47,234 nucleotides of DNA from an uncultured Muribaculum sp. (GCA_910587665.1 CAJUMZ010000023.1:1-47234), one strand, 5' to 3'; positions 7,938 to 17,045 are shown, counted from the stretch's first letter. The notes: generated by a model from the letters alone, not told the origin. Program-made: numbers and translations.

Positions 7938-8948
7938 ATGACTAAAGTAGGTATTAATGGTTTTGGTCGCATCGGACGTTTCGTATTCCGTGCTTCCACC
8001 AAGAGAGATGACATCGAAGTTGTCGCTATCAACGACCTTCTTCCCGTTGACTACATGGCTTACATGCTTAAGTATGACACAATGCACGGTCACTTCGACG
8101 GCACTGTTGACTACGACATGGAGAAGAGCCTCCTTATCGTAAACGGCAAGGAAATCCGCGTTACAGCATGCCGCGACCCGAAAGAAATCAACTGGGGCGC
8201 AGTAAACGCAGAGTATGTTGTTGAGTCAACCGGTCTCTTCCTTACCAAGGAAAAGGCTCAGGCACATATCGAGGCTGGTGCCAAGTATGTTGTTATGTCA
8301 GCTCCCTCAAAGGATGACACCCCCATGTTTGTATGCGGCGTTAACCTTGACAAGTATGTAAAGGGTACTCAGTTTGTATCTAACGCATCTTGCACCACCA
8401 ACTGTCTTGCCCCTATCACCAAGGTGCTCAACGATAAGTTTGGCGTGGTTGAAGGTCTCATGACTACCGTTCACTCTACTACAGCTACTCAGAAGACTGT
8501 TGACGGTCCCTCTATGAAGGACTGGCGTGGTGGCCGTGCCGCTTCAGGCAACATCATCCCCTCTTCTACCGGTGCCGCAAAGGCAGTAGGCAAGGTAATC
8601 CCCGAGCTCAACGGCAAGCTTACCGGTATGTCAATGCGTGTCCCCACTCTTGACGTATCAGTTGTTGACCTTACCGTTAACCTCGCAAAGCCCGCTACCT
8701 ATGATGAAATCTGCGCTGCAATGAAGGAAGCTTCTGAAGGCGAACTCAAGGGTGTGCTCGGCTACACTGAGGATGATGTAGTATCAAGCGACTTCCTCGG
8801 CGACATCCGCACTTCTATCTTCGACAAGAAGGCAGGTATCCAGTTGACTCCGACTTTCGTTAAGGTTGTATCTTGGTATGACAACGAGATCGGCTACTCT
8901 AACAAGGTGCTTGACCTCATCGCTCACATGAAGAAAGTAAACGGCTAA
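7938..8948 (+). CDS. gapA: Glyceraldehyde-3-phosphate dehydrogenase, type I
   Basis: 336-residue glycolytic enzyme converting glyceraldehyde-3-phosphate, NAD+ and phosphate to 1,3-bisphosphoglycerate. NAD-binding GFGRIGR is at 8-14, and the catalytic cysteine is C152 in SNASCTTNCLAP. TVHSTTATQKTVDGPSMKDWRGGRAA and SWYDNEIGYSNKV are canonical. The codon usage is visibly biased towards a small set of codons (for example many CTT/CTC Leu and GTT/GTA Val), as expected of a highly expressed gene. It is monocistronic: an intrinsic terminator follows 23 bp after the stop. Confidence 0.99.
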   Translation: MTKVGINGFGRIGRFVFRASTKRDDIEVVAINDLLPVDYMAYMLKYDTMHGHFDGTVDYDMEKSLLIVNGKEIRVTACRDPKEINWGAVNAEYVVESTGLFLTKEKAQAHIEAGAKYVVMSAPSKDDTPMFVCGVNLDKYVKGTQFVSNASCTTNCLAPITKVLNDKFGVVEGLMTTVHSTTATQKTVDGPSMKDWRGGRAASGNIIPSSTGAAKAVGKVIPELNGKLTGMSMRVPTLDVSVVDLTVNLAKPATYDEICAAMKEASEGELKGVLGYTEDDVVSSDFLGDIRTSIFDKKAGIQLTPTFVKVVSWYDNEIGYSNKVLDLIAHMKKVNG

Positions 8949-8971
8949 TCCATACCGTAACTTCACTATAT

Positions 8972-9005
8972 AAGGCGTGCCGGCAACGGTGCGCCTTTAT
9001 TTTTT
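8972..9005 (+). terminator. gapA intrinsic terminator
   Basis: Stem AAGGCGTGCCG / CGGTGCGCCTT (11 bp with two G-U pairs), tetraloop GCAA, followed by TATTTTTT. Confidence 0.9.
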
Positions 9006-9308
9006 ATGCCCTGAGCATTGCGGTCGATCTCCCGGTCGCCCCTACAACTATAGCCTCCCTCCGCAAAACTGCAAAATCATAGTATGGTAATAGCAGAATC
9101 CTCATATAAACGGCAAAAGCGGGTGAAGGGGCTGACTGCCTTCTTCACCCGCTGGGCATATATAGACTTGGCGATATCCGCCGGTCATAATATTATAGTA
9201 ATGAAACATCGCCAAGTGTCTCACGGTTTACAGCCTTATCCCTTTTAATTCAATTTAGGATTCCTTGCGCGCCACGCACGCTGAAAAATGCTGAATTTGG
9301 GCGCGAGA
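9006..9308. other. Structured gapA-mutS intergenic region without a gene
   Basis: No credible open frame. It carries two separate inverted repeats. The first is AGCGGGTGAAG (9118-9128) with CTTCACCCGCT (9143-9153); read on the minus strand this hairpin has an inner GGC/GCC pair and is followed by TTTT. The second is ACTTGGCGAT (9166-9175) with ATCGCCAAGT (9208-9217), enclosing an AT-rich ATAATATTAT. Near 9013-9038 is a sequence resembling a decayed GTAGGGGCGACC-type intergenic repeat. No convincing promoter for a small RNA was found on either strand. Confidence 0.5.
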
Positions 9309-9340
9309 TTTGCGGAAATCGGGCAGATGTAGTAACTTTG
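9309..9340 (+). promoter_or_regulatory. mutS promoter (Bacteroidetes sigma-ABfr type)
   Basis: TTTG (9309-9312), exactly 20 bp, then TAACTTTG (9333-9340), an ideal match to the Bacteroidetes primary-sigma consensus. The predicted transcript start is only about 15-18 bases before the mutS ATG. Confidence 0.85.
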
Positions 9341-9362
9341 AATAAAAATCAAAGTACCGGAA

Positions 9363-11981
9363 ATGGCTAAGAAAATCGTAGAAACCCCATTGATGAAGCA
9401 GTATGTCGAGATGAAAGGCAAACATCCCGACGCAATATTATTGTTTCGTGTCGGTGACTTCTACGAGACTTTTTCCGATGACGCCATAATTACGTCGGAG
9501 ATACTTGGCATCACGCTGACAAAGCGTGCCAACGGAGTGTCGCAATACGTTGAACTTGCCGGATTTCCCCATCATGCCCTCGACTCCTACCTGCCAAAGC
9601 TTGTAAGGGCGGGAAAGCGCGTGGCCATATGCGAGCAGCTTGAGGACCCGAAGCTCACAAAAAAACTTGTGAAGCGCGGTATCACCGAACTTGTGACCCC
9701 CGGCGTATCGATCAACGACACAGTGCTGAACCACAGGGAAAACAACTTCCTGTCGGCGCTGCATTTCACCCGCAACGGTATAATCGGCGTGGCGTTTCTC
9801 GACATATCCACCGGGGAATTTCTTACCGCCGAGGGCAATGCCGACTATATCGACAAGCTCCTTAACAATTTCGCCCCCAAGGAAGTGCTTGTAGAGCGCG
9901 GCAACCGGAAGCTTCTTGAAGAGACATTCAACAACCGTTACCTTGCGTTTGAGCTTGACGACTGGATATTTACCGACGAAGCGGCTCACGACCGGCTCTT
10001 GAAGCAGTTTGAGACCCGCAATCTCAAAGGCTTCGGCGTACACACTCTGCGTGCGGCGATCGTGGCCTCCGGGGCGGTACTCCACTATCTCGACATCACC
10101 AAACACAGCCGCATAGGCCATATCACCAAATTGCAGCGCATCGAAGAGGGTTCTTATGTGAGACTGGATAAGTTCACTGTTCGCAACCTGGAGCTAATCG
10201 ACAGTATGGGAGAAGAAGGGAAAAGCCTTCTCGGCGTGATCGACCGTACCATAAGCCCCATGGGCGCACGACTGCTGCGCCGTTGGTTACTGTTTCCGCT
10301 TAAAGATGTCGCCGCCATCAACAGGCGCCTTGACGTGGTCGAATACTTCTTCCTTAATCCTGAGGAGCGGGAAGAGCTGAAGTCATCACTCGAACAGGTC
10401 GGTGACCTTGAGCGTATAATCTCCAAGGTAGCCGTAGGGCGCGTCACTCCCCGGGAAGTCGTGCAACTTAAAAATGCACTTACCGCAGTTGAGCCGATAA
10501 AGGCACTTTGCTGCGACAGCGACCTGGAGGCACTGCGTGCCATAGGAGAGCAGCTAAATCCCTGCTCGCTAATCCGTGACCGGATAGCCGCCGAAATCGT
10601 CGATGACGCCCCGGTGGCCGTCAACCGCGGTTCTGTCATACGCCCCGGTGTCGACGCGGAGCTTGACGAGCTGAGAGAGATCGCATTTCAAGGCAAGGAT
10701 TACCTGCTGAAAATACAACAGCGCGAAGTCGACGCCACCGGCATCACAAGCCTCAAGATAGGGTATAACAATGTGTTTGGCTACTATATCGAGGTGACCA
10801 ACACCCATAAGTCAAAAGTGCCCCCCGAATGGATACGCAAGCAGACTCTTGTCAACGCCGAGCGTTATATCACCCAGGAGCTGAAAGAGTATGAGGAAAA
10901 GATACTTGGCGCACAGGAAAAAATCGCAATCATCGAGGCGCGTCTCTACACGGAGCTGATCGCAAGCCTTGCCGAATACATCCCGGCCATCCAGCTCGAC
11001 GCCTCGCTCGTAGCACGCCTTGACGTGCTTGCCGCATTTACACGCGTGGCAATGGAAAACCACTACAACCGCCCGGTAGTAGATGACTCGCTCAACATCG
11101 ACATCGAGGAAGGGCGGCATCCCGTGATCGAACGTCAATTACCTCCCGGCGAGCCATATATAACCAACAGCGTTCATCTCAGCAACACCGGCACTCAGAT
11201 AATGATGATCACCGGTCCTAACATGTCGGGTAAGTCGGCACTTCTGCGTCAGACCGCCCTTAATGTGATCCTTGCCCAGATAGGCAGCTTCGTAGCCGCC
11301 GACAGCGCGCGCATAGGCGTGGTCGACAAGGTGTTTACGCGAGTAGGCGCAAGCGACAACATATCGCTCGGCGAATCTACATTCATGGTGGAGATGAACG
11401 AGGCGGCGTCCATACTTAACAACATGAGCGAGCGCAGCCTGATACTCTTCGACGAGCTCGGAAGAGGCACATCCACTTACGACGGCATATCCATAGCCTG
11501 GGCCATCGTAGAGCACATCCACGAGTATGGCTCCATGCACCCCAAGACACTCTTCGCCACCCATTATCACGAGCTTAACGAGATGGAGGCGAGCTTCCCG
11601 CGCGTAATGAACTACAATGTGTCGGTAAAGGAAATCAACGGCAAAGTGGTGTTTCTGCGCAAACTTGCACGGGGAGGAAGCGAGCACAGCTTCGGTATAC
11701 ATGTGGCAAAACTTGCCGGCATGCCCCAGTCGATCGTCAGCCGCGCCGACGAGGTGCTTGCCCACCTTGAGACAAACAACCGTCAGGAAAGCATCGCCAA
11801 AGACCTCTCGTCGGTAGCCGACGCCCGCAGCGGTGTACAACTCTCTTTCTTCCAACTTGACGACCCGGTGTTGACACAGATACGCGACGAAATCCTCAAC
11901 ATCGACATCAACAACCTTACCCCGATGGCGGCTCTCAACAAGCTCAACGACATCCGCGCCATCATCACCGGCAAATCATGA
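9363..11981 (+). CDS. mutS: DNA mismatch repair protein MutS
   Basis: 872-residue mismatch sensor and ATPase that starts methyl-independent or nick-directed mismatch repair with MutL. The mismatch-reading Phe-x-Glu is F33-Y34-E35 in VGDFYETF. The C-terminal ATPase has Walker A GPNMSGKSAL at about 617-626, Walker B LILFDELGRGTS and the signature region STFMVEMNEAA. The length is usual for MutS1. ATG at 9363 follows the promoter closely. The stop codon is separated by only 2 bases from the stop of the convergent MBL-fold gene, with no terminator between them. Confidence 0.99.
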   Translation: MAKKIVETPLMKQYVEMKGKHPDAILLFRVGDFYETFSDDAIITSEILGITLTKRANGVSQYVELAGFPHHALDSYLPKLVRAGKRVAICEQLEDPKLTKKLVKRGITELVTPGVSINDTVLNHRENNFLSALHFTRNGIIGVAFLDISTGEFLTAEGNADYIDKLLNNFAPKEVLVERGNRKLLEETFNNRYLAFELDDWIFTDEAAHDRLLKQFETRNLKGFGVHTLRAAIVASGAVLHYLDITKHSRIGHITKLQRIEEGSYVRLDKFTVRNLELIDSMGEEGKSLLGVIDRTISPMGARLLRRWLLFPLKDVAAINRRLDVVEYFFLNPEEREELKSSLEQVGDLERIISKVAVGRVTPREVVQLKNALTAVEPIKALCCDSDLEALRAIGEQLNPCSLIRDRIAAEIVDDAPVAVNRGSVIRPGVDAELDELREIAFQGKDYLLKIQQREVDATGITSLKIGYNNVFGYYIEVTNTHKSKVPPEWIRKQTLVNAERYITQELKEYEEKILGAQEKIAIIEARLYTELIASLAEYIPAIQLDASLVARLDVLAAFTRVAMENHYNRPVVDDSLNIDIEEGRHPVIERQLPPGEPYITNSVHLSNTGTQIMMITGPNMSGKSALLRQTALNVILAQIGSFVAADSARIGVVDKVFTRVGASDNISLGESTFMVEMNEAASILNNMSERSLILFDELGRGTSTYDGISIAWAIVEHIHEYGSMHPKTLFATHYHELNEMEASFPRVMNYNVSVKEINGKVVFLRKLARGGSEHSFGIHVAKLAGMPQSIVSRADEVLAHLETNNRQESIAKDLSSVADARSGVQLSFFQLDDPVLTQIRDEILNIDINNLTPMAALNKLNDIRAIITGKS

Positions 11982-11983
11982 CC

Positions 11984-12703
11984 TCAGAGCGTGATCGACT
12001 CGCCAGGCACGGAGAGACAATGGCACGACGCATTGCCGGCAGGAATGTATTCCGCAAAATCGCATGCCTCGGAATGTTCCCCCTGAAAGTGCATCGGGAA
12101 GAAGTCACCGACCTTTATCTCGTCGAGCAACGTAGTGGCACCGCGTGCGAAGTCGCTACCTTGTCGCGGATCGACCGGGAACATGACTATATCAATCGCG
12201 GGATATTCGCTTTTTATGCGGTTGACAATAACCTTGAAGTCATTTTCGGCTTTCTGCGCCTCGCGCTCGGTGGAGGTGTCTTTCCAATGCCAGTCGTTCA
12301 AGTCACCGGCATGAAGGATCGTCGTGCCATCCTTTGTGGTGACAAGGAAGCATATTCCCTCATCGGTTGAGCCGAAAGCTTTCACCTTGGTGTCGCCGGG
12401 GAGATCTTCAAGCACGTCGCCCTTACTCATTGTAGCTACACTGACACCCTTGTGGAGCTGCTGTATCACAATGTCGTTGGAAAGCACGTAGACACGTTCA
12501 TGATTCTGCGCCAGGTTGAATATCGCGGAGTTATAATGGTCGGGATGACGATGGCTTGCAAAGAAAATCACCGGCATCTCCTTATTATGGTCAAGAAGCT
12601 TTTCAAGTGAATGGGAGGGATCACGGAAATAATCGAATACAAGAATGACCTCAGGGGTTGTCAATGCAAACCCGCTATGGTCAAGATAAGTTACTTTAGT
12701 CAT
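11984..12703 (-). CDS. MBL-fold metallo-hydrolase (UlaG/YtnP-like)
   Basis: 239-residue metallo-beta-lactamase-fold hydrolase, starting MTKVTYLDHSGFALTTPEVI; an upstream in-frame non-ATG start at 12748 is unlikely. The metal motif is SHRHPDH, matching HxHxDH, with a further metal site in ILHAGDLNDWHW and a C-terminal FPMHFQGEHS. The family includes lactonases, phosphodiesterases and L-ascorbate-6-phosphate lactonase-like proteins, so the substrate is not predictable. No signal peptide is visible, implying a cytoplasmic enzyme. It is convergent with mutS. Confidence 0.85.
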   Translation of the reverse strand: MTKVTYLDHSGFALTTPEVILVFDYFRDPSHSLEKLLDHNKEMPVIFFASHRHPDHYNSAIFNLAQNHERVYVLSNDIVIQQLHKGVSVATMSKGDVLEDLPGDTKVKAFGSTDEGICFLVTTKDGTTILHAGDLNDWHWKDTSTEREAQKAENDFKVIVNRIKSEYPAIDIVMFPVDPRQGSDFARGATTLLDEIKVGDFFPMHFQGEHSEACDFAEYIPAGNASCHCLSVPGESITL

Positions 12704-12773
12704 AATATCGTAGTGTTTTTTAGGTTCAATATCTGAAATATATAACACCCGCTTTTCGCAAGGGGTTCATTTC

Positions 12774-12804
12774 TTGTAAATCAGCCGGGATAGTAGTAAC
12801 TTTG
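12774..12804 (+). promoter_or_regulatory. Promoter of the DUF486 gene
   Basis: CTTG with TTG at 12774-12776, 20 bp, then TAACTTTG at 12797-12804. The spacing and box equal those upstream of mutS; the ATG lies 28 bp after the box. Confidence 0.8.
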
Positions 12805-12831
12805 CACGTCAAAAATCAAACCCATATAAAA

Positions 12832-13203
12832 ATGAACGGCTGGCTTACAGTAGGACTACTCGTAATATCCAATATTTTCATGACTTTCGCCTGGTACGGA
12901 CATCTCAAGCTCCAGCAGATGAAAATAATCACCTCCAATACGCCTCTCTATGTGGTGATACTCATCTCGTGGATTATCGCGCTTGCCGAATACTCCTGCC
13001 AGGTGCCCGCCAACCGTATGGGATTCATAGGCAACGGCGGGACTTTCTCGCTGATGCAGCTGAAAGTGATACAGGAAGCGATCACGCTTGTCGTATTCAC
13101 GCTGTTTACCGTAGTGTTTTTCAACGGGGAATCGCTTCACTGGAATCATTTCGCGGCATTCGTTTGCCTCATCCTCGCCGTATACTTCGTCTTCATGAAA
13201 TAA
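12832..13203 (+). CDS. DMT-superfamily membrane protein, DUF486 type
   Basis: 123-residue integral membrane protein with four predicted helices: LTVGLLVISNIFMTFAWYGHL near the N-terminus, LYVVILISWIIALAEYS, a segment ITLVVFTLFTVVFF, and a last helix FAAFVCLILAVYFVFM. The motif CQVPANRMG between helices 2 and 3 is the hallmark of DUF486, a small-multidrug-resistance-like branch of the drug/metabolite transporter superfamily. The substrate is unknown. ATG at 12832 is chosen because it begins the first helix and follows the promoter; an in-frame GTG-type start ten codons earlier overlaps the promoter box. Confidence 0.88.
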   Translation: MNGWLTVGLLVISNIFMTFAWYGHLKLQQMKIITSNTPLYVVILISWIIALAEYSCQVPANRMGFIGNGGTFSLMQLKVIQEAITLVVFTLFTVVFFNGESLHWNHFAAFVCLILAVYFVFMK

Positions 13204-13227
13204 GAAAAAAATCCGAGTTCCCAAAAA

Positions 13228-13279
13228 AATTTGGGGATTTCGGACATATCAATGCGATTAAATTTGGGGATTTCGGACA
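13228..13279 (+). repeat. 19-bp direct repeat pair in the AAA-ATPase promoter region
   Basis: AATTTGGGGATTTCGGACA occurs at 13228-13246 and again, identical, at 13261-13279, 33 bp apart (about three helical turns). The TTTG of the second copy is also the -33 element of the promoter. The arrangement suggests an operator bound by a protein on one face of the DNA, or a recombination-generated duplication. Confidence 0.85.
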
Positions 13280-13294
13280 ATCAAAGTATCTTTG
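13263..13294 (+). promoter_or_regulatory. Promoter of the AAA/DUF4143 ATPase gene
   Basis: TTTG (13263-13266), 20 bp, TATCTTTG (13287-13294); a full match to the Bacteroidetes consensus. The ATG follows 21 bases later. Confidence 0.85.
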
Positions 13295-13314
13295 CGGCTA
13301 CAACAAAGCCACTT

Positions 13315-14652
13315 ATGCCAAATATATTTAAACGCAAACTATATGATGAAATGCTTGAATGGAAACGTTCAAGCAACGGGTCTTCTGCTCTTCTCATTAA
13401 AGGAGCAAGACGCGTCGGCAAGTCCACATTGGCTAAACATTTCGCGCAAAACGAGTATGATAGCTTTATAGCCATTGATTTCGCACGTTGCAAAAAGGAG
13501 ATTAGGGAAATGTTTGATGACATATCCGACCTTGACGAAATATTCATGCGTTTACAGCTTGCCTACAATGTGCGTCTCGCAAACCGCCGATCGGCGATAA
13601 TCTTTGACGAAGTGCAAAAATGTCCGAATGCGCGACAGGCTATAAAATATCTGGTAGAAGACGGTCGCTATGATTATATTGAAACCGGATCGTTATTATC
13701 TATACGACAGAACGTCAAGGATATTCTGATCCCGAGCGAAGAATACGAACTGAACTTGTTTCCTTTGGATTACGAGGAGTTCAGATGGGCATTAGGAGAT
13801 AATGTATCAATACCTATTTTACGGGATTTTTATCAACCGATGCGCCCGCTTGGTGATGACAGCAACCGGAGCCGCATGAAGGATTTTAGAAAATACATCT
13901 TGATCGGAGGGATGCCTCAAGCGGTAAAAGCATATATAGAGACCAACAACCTATCCGAAGTAGACAAGGTCAAGCGATCAATTATACGTCTTTACGAAAA
14001 GGATTTTATGAAAATTGATCCAAGCGGGAACGCCTCCAAGATACTTCATGCCATTCCGAGTGAACTTACTCGAAAATCATCATGCTTTTCAGTCCATGCT
14101 GCAACTGACGGAGGCAAGCAAACAAGGATGATGGAGACAATATTCGACATGCAGGACTCAATGGTTGTGAATATCGCTTACCATGCCAACGATCCGAGCG
14201 TCGGTATGGCATTGCACCGGGATTCAGACCGCTACAAGATGTTTTTGTGTGATACCGGACTCTTCGTAACACTTGCATTCTGGGATAAGAAATTCACAGA
14301 TAACATTATCTATGAAAAGCTATTAAGTGACAAGCTCAGTGCCGACCTCGGATATATATACGAAAACGTGATCGCACAGATGCTGAAATCATCAGGACAT
14401 GAATTGTATTACTACACATTCCCGACAGATAACAGCAACCATCTTTATGAGATTGATTTCATATTGTCGGAAGGCACAAAGATATGCCCCATAGAGGTAA
14501 AATCATCCGGATACAAGACCCATACCTCTCTTGATGCTTTCTGCCGGAAATATTCCTCACGGATAGGCAGACGCTTTCTTATATATACCAAAGACTTGAG
14601 AAAAAATGAAGCCATAACCTATATTCCAGCTTACATGACAATGTTTTTATAG
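13315..14652 (+). CDS. AAA_14 / DUF4143 ATPase
   Basis: 445-residue P-loop ATPase starting MPNIFKRKLYDEMLEWKRSS. Walker A IKGARRVGKSTLAKHF is at about 25-40, Walker B SAIIFDEVQKCP at about 90-100, and the ETGSLLSIRQNVKDILIPSEE sensor region follows. The C-terminal DUF4143 domain ends with YEIDFILSEGTKICPIEVKSSG, which has the D-x(n)-E-x-K pattern of PD-(D/E)xK nuclease-like folds. The family is widespread, frequently multicopy and of unknown function; links to mobile or defence DNA have been proposed but not settled. Upstream in-frame starts lie inside the repeated promoter region and are rejected. The gene is A+T-richer than its neighbours, hinting at horizontal spread. Confidence 0.9.
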   Translation: MPNIFKRKLYDEMLEWKRSSNGSSALLIKGARRVGKSTLAKHFAQNEYDSFIAIDFARCKKEIREMFDDISDLDEIFMRLQLAYNVRLANRRSAIIFDEVQKCPNARQAIKYLVEDGRYDYIETGSLLSIRQNVKDILIPSEEYELNLFPLDYEEFRWALGDNVSIPILRDFYQPMRPLGDDSNRSRMKDFRKYILIGGMPQAVKAYIETNNLSEVDKVKRSIIRLYEKDFMKIDPSGNASKILHAIPSELTRKSSCFSVHAATDGGKQTRMMETIFDMQDSMVVNIAYHANDPSVGMALHRDSDRYKMFLCDTGLFVTLAFWDKKFTDNIIYEKLLSDKLSADLGYIYENVIAQMLKSSGHELYYYTFPTDNSNHLYEIDFILSEGTKICPIEVKSSGYKTHTSLDAFCRKYSSRIGRRFLIYTKDLRKNEAITYIPAYMTMFL

Positions 14653-14663
14653 ACAAATTGCCA

Positions 14664-14699
14664 GAAAAAAGCCGGCGATCCTGACTCGGGTCGCCGGCT
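14664..14699 (-). terminator. Intrinsic terminator of the GH3 gene
   Basis: 12-bp stem AGCCGGCGATCC / GGGTCGCCGGCT (one G-U) at 14670-14699, followed on the minus strand by TTTTTT. It ends the GH3 transcript; on the plus strand the hairpin has no T-run. Confidence 0.85.
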
Positions 14700-14721
14700 C
14701 TCGTAAATGTGGGTTATGTAT

Positions 14722-16932
14722 TTATTTTAATGTGAAGGGGATTTTGCATCGTATGTCGGTCGATGAGCTTCCGATGTAAGCGGTAAACTTACCCGGCTCG
14801 GCTTTCCAGTCTTTTAGTGTCTCATCGTAGAATTTAAGATCATCAGCGTCAATGGTAAAGGTGACATTTTTTGTCTCACCGGGGGCAAGCGATATCTTTT
14901 CGAAACCTTTCAGCTCCTTTACAGGGCGCATCACGGAAGCCTTGTCGTCACCGATATAAAGCTGCACGGTCTCCTTACCCTTGCGGTCACCCATATTGGT
15001 CACCGGCACATTAATAAGGATAGAGCCGCCGTCGGTCATCTCCTTTGCCGAAGCCTCAGCCTTTCCGTATTTGAAATCGGTGTAGCTCAAACCGTGTCCG
15101 AAGGCGTATTTCGGGGCAATCTTCTTTGTATCGAGCCAACGGTAACCGACAAGTATATCATCCAGATATTTCTCGGTTATGCTGTCGCCCGGATAGCATA
15201 TCTCGCCGAAGGAGTGAGCGCCGCAATCCTCAAGCTTCACGGGGAAAGAGAACGGGAGCTTACCGGAAGGATTCACCTTTCCGCTCAACACATTGGCAAG
15301 CGAATTGCCGCCCATTGTGCCAAGATACCACCCCTCAACGATAGCGGGCACCTTTGCCTCCCATGGCATCTCCACGGCATTGCCGCTAAGGAGCACAACC
15401 ACGAGGTTGGGATTTACAGCCTGTAAAGCCTCTATAAGCTCGGGCTGACCGAAAGGCAGACCGTACTGCACACGGTCGTCAGCCTCGCAATCCTGCTCGG
15501 CATTTTTGTTAAGACCGCCGAAAAGCACCACCAGGTCAGCCTCGCGCGCCATGGCCACGGCCTCGTCACGCAGGGAGTCAACCACACTCTGCGGTATTTC
15601 CTCCACATGATTGTACATCGGGCGACCCGCCTTATAGCCTTGCGCAAATTTCACCTTGTCGCCGTAGATCGATTTCATGCCTTCGAGGGGGCTTACCATA
15701 TCTTTAACCTTAAGTTCGCTTGAGCCTCCGCCTCTGTTGAGCATGCGCACCGCATTGTCGCCGACCACGAGTATTGAATTATACTTCGAGCCGTCGATGG
15801 GGAGCAGTTTGTCGGCACCTTTCTTGACAGGGGCATTTTTAAGAAGCACTATCGCCTCATCACCGATATTCTCGGCTACGGCATAATGCTCCGGTGTATT
15901 CACCGATCCGAATGGCTTGTTGCGGTTCATCGCCGTGCGGAAGTTCAGGCGCAGCAAGCGGCGCACCTTATCGTCAAGTGTCGACATAGGCACCTCACCC
16001 TTTACAAGCATCTCCTTGTAAGGGTCGGCAAGATAATAGTCCTTATACCCGAAGTCGCTCTCGGAGGTAAGGCCATTGGTAAAAGAGCCCATTTCAAGGT
16101 CAAGCCCATAGAGAGCCGCCTCCTTTGTGTCGTGGGCGCCACCCCAGTCGGTCACAACCACGCCGTCAAAGTTCCAGTCTTTTTTGAGGATGTCGTTAAG
16201 CAGAAGCTCGTTATGGCAGGCATGCTGTCCGCGCACCTTGTTATAAGAACCCATTATCGACCAGACATCGCCCTCGGTCACAGCCGCCTTGAATGCAGGA
16301 AGGTATATCTCATGTAGAGCACGGTCACTAAGCTCAACGTCGATATGACCGCGCCATTTCTCCTGATTGTTAAGAGCATAATGCTTCACGCAGGCGGCAA
16401 CACCGTTCTGCTGCATACCCTTGATATAAGGCACTACAAGCACCGATGCGAGATAGGGGTCCTCGCCCATATACTCGAAATTCCTACCATTCAGGGGCGT
16501 ACGGTAGATATTCACGCCGGGACCGAGCATCACATCTTTCTCACGATAAAGAGCCTGCTCCCCAAGAGCATTTCCGTAGTCGAAAGAGAGTTGCGGATTC
16601 CATGTGGCGGCAAGAGCCGTCAGTGCGGGGAACGCAGTTATGGAGTCATTGGTATGATTGGCATATCCCCAGTCATTCCAGTTGATTTCGGCTCTCACTC
16701 CGTGAGGGCCGTCGCTTGTCCAAAGGTCAGGGATGCCGAGACGCGGCACGCCGGCGGCGGCAAATTTGCCCTCGGCATGGCACATAGCGATCTTTTCGTC
16801 AAGAGTCATGCGGCTGAGAGCATCCTCTACACGCTCTTCAAGCGGCAGTTCCTCGTTAAGATAAGCGGGAGTCGCGGCAAACGACGGAAGCGATGCCGCG
16901 GCAAAAGCCATTGCAATTATTGTATGCTTCAT
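14722..16932 (-). CDS. Secreted glycoside hydrolase family 3 (beta-glucosidase-type)
   Basis: 736-residue exported enzyme. Signal peptide MKHTIIAMAFAAASLPSFA; ATG at 16932 is chosen over an upstream in-frame start because it begins this signal sequence. The GH3 N-terminal barrel has WTSDGPHGVR early and the nucleophile Asp262 in VVTDWGGAH. The second alpha/beta domain has LVVLFGGLNKNAEQDCEADDR with the candidate acid/base Glu, and a C-terminal fibronectin III-like domain ends the chain. The likely substrates are beta-glucosides or xylosides in the periplasm; the linkage is not predictable. A promoter box lies 30 bp upstream, and a terminator follows. It is not part of a SusC/SusD polysaccharide locus here. 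Confidence 0.93.
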   Translation of the reverse strand: MKHTIIAMAFAAASLPSFAATPAYLNEELPLEERVEDALSRMTLDEKIAMCHAEGKFAAAGVPRLGIPDLWTSDGPHGVRAEINWNDWGYANHTNDSITAFPALTALAATWNPQLSFDYGNALGEQALYREKDVMLGPGVNIYRTPLNGRNFEYMGEDPYLASVLVVPYIKGMQQNGVAACVKHYALNNQEKWRGHIDVELSDRALHEIYLPAFKAAVTEGDVWSIMGSYNKVRGQHACHNELLLNDILKKDWNFDGVVVTDWGGAHDTKEAALYGLDLEMGSFTNGLTSESDFGYKDYYLADPYKEMLVKGEVPMSTLDDKVRRLLRLNFRTAMNRNKPFGSVNTPEHYAVAENIGDEAIVLLKNAPVKKGADKLLPIDGSKYNSILVVGDNAVRMLNRGGGSSELKVKDMVSPLEGMKSIYGDKVKFAQGYKAGRPMYNHVEEIPQSVVDSLRDEAVAMAREADLVVLFGGLNKNAEQDCEADDRVQYGLPFGQPELIEALQAVNPNLVVVLLSGNAVEMPWEAKVPAIVEGWYLGTMGGNSLANVLSGKVNPSGKLPFSFPVKLEDCGAHSFGEICYPGDSITEKYLDDILVGYRWLDTKKIAPKYAFGHGLSYTDFKYGKAEASAKEMTDGGSILINVPVTNMGDRKGKETVQLYIGDDKASVMRPVKELKGFEKISLAPGETKNVTFTIDADDLKFYDETLKDWKAEPGKFTAYIGSSSTDIRCKIPFTLK

Positions 16933-16962
16933 GTGTAAGACAGTAAGTAAGTTAGTTTTCCA

Positions 16963-16992
16963 CAAAGATAATATAAAGTGTCATTCATTCAA
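16963..16992 (-). promoter_or_regulatory. Promoter of the GH3 gene
   Basis: On the minus strand TTG (16992-16990), 19 bp, TATCTTTG (16970-16963), 31 bp before the ATG. Confidence 0.7.
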
Positions 16993-17045
16993 CTGAAAAT
17001 ATGTTGCATATATTGCCTGATTTAACATTCAGTCCGGTTTTCTTT

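Noticed and set aside
9013..9038. REP-like element resembling GTAGGGGCGACC repeats
   Set aside because: Only one arm is well preserved and there is no second copy in the window, so it is mentioned only as a possible remnant.
11139..11855. Long minus-strand open frames inside mutS
   Set aside because: Antisense shadows in a G+C-rich conserved gene; no start context or family similarity.
14670..14699. Terminator for the plus-strand AAA ATPase gene
   Set aside because: The hairpin lacks a T-run on the plus side; its T-run is on the minus strand, so it belongs to the GH3 gene.
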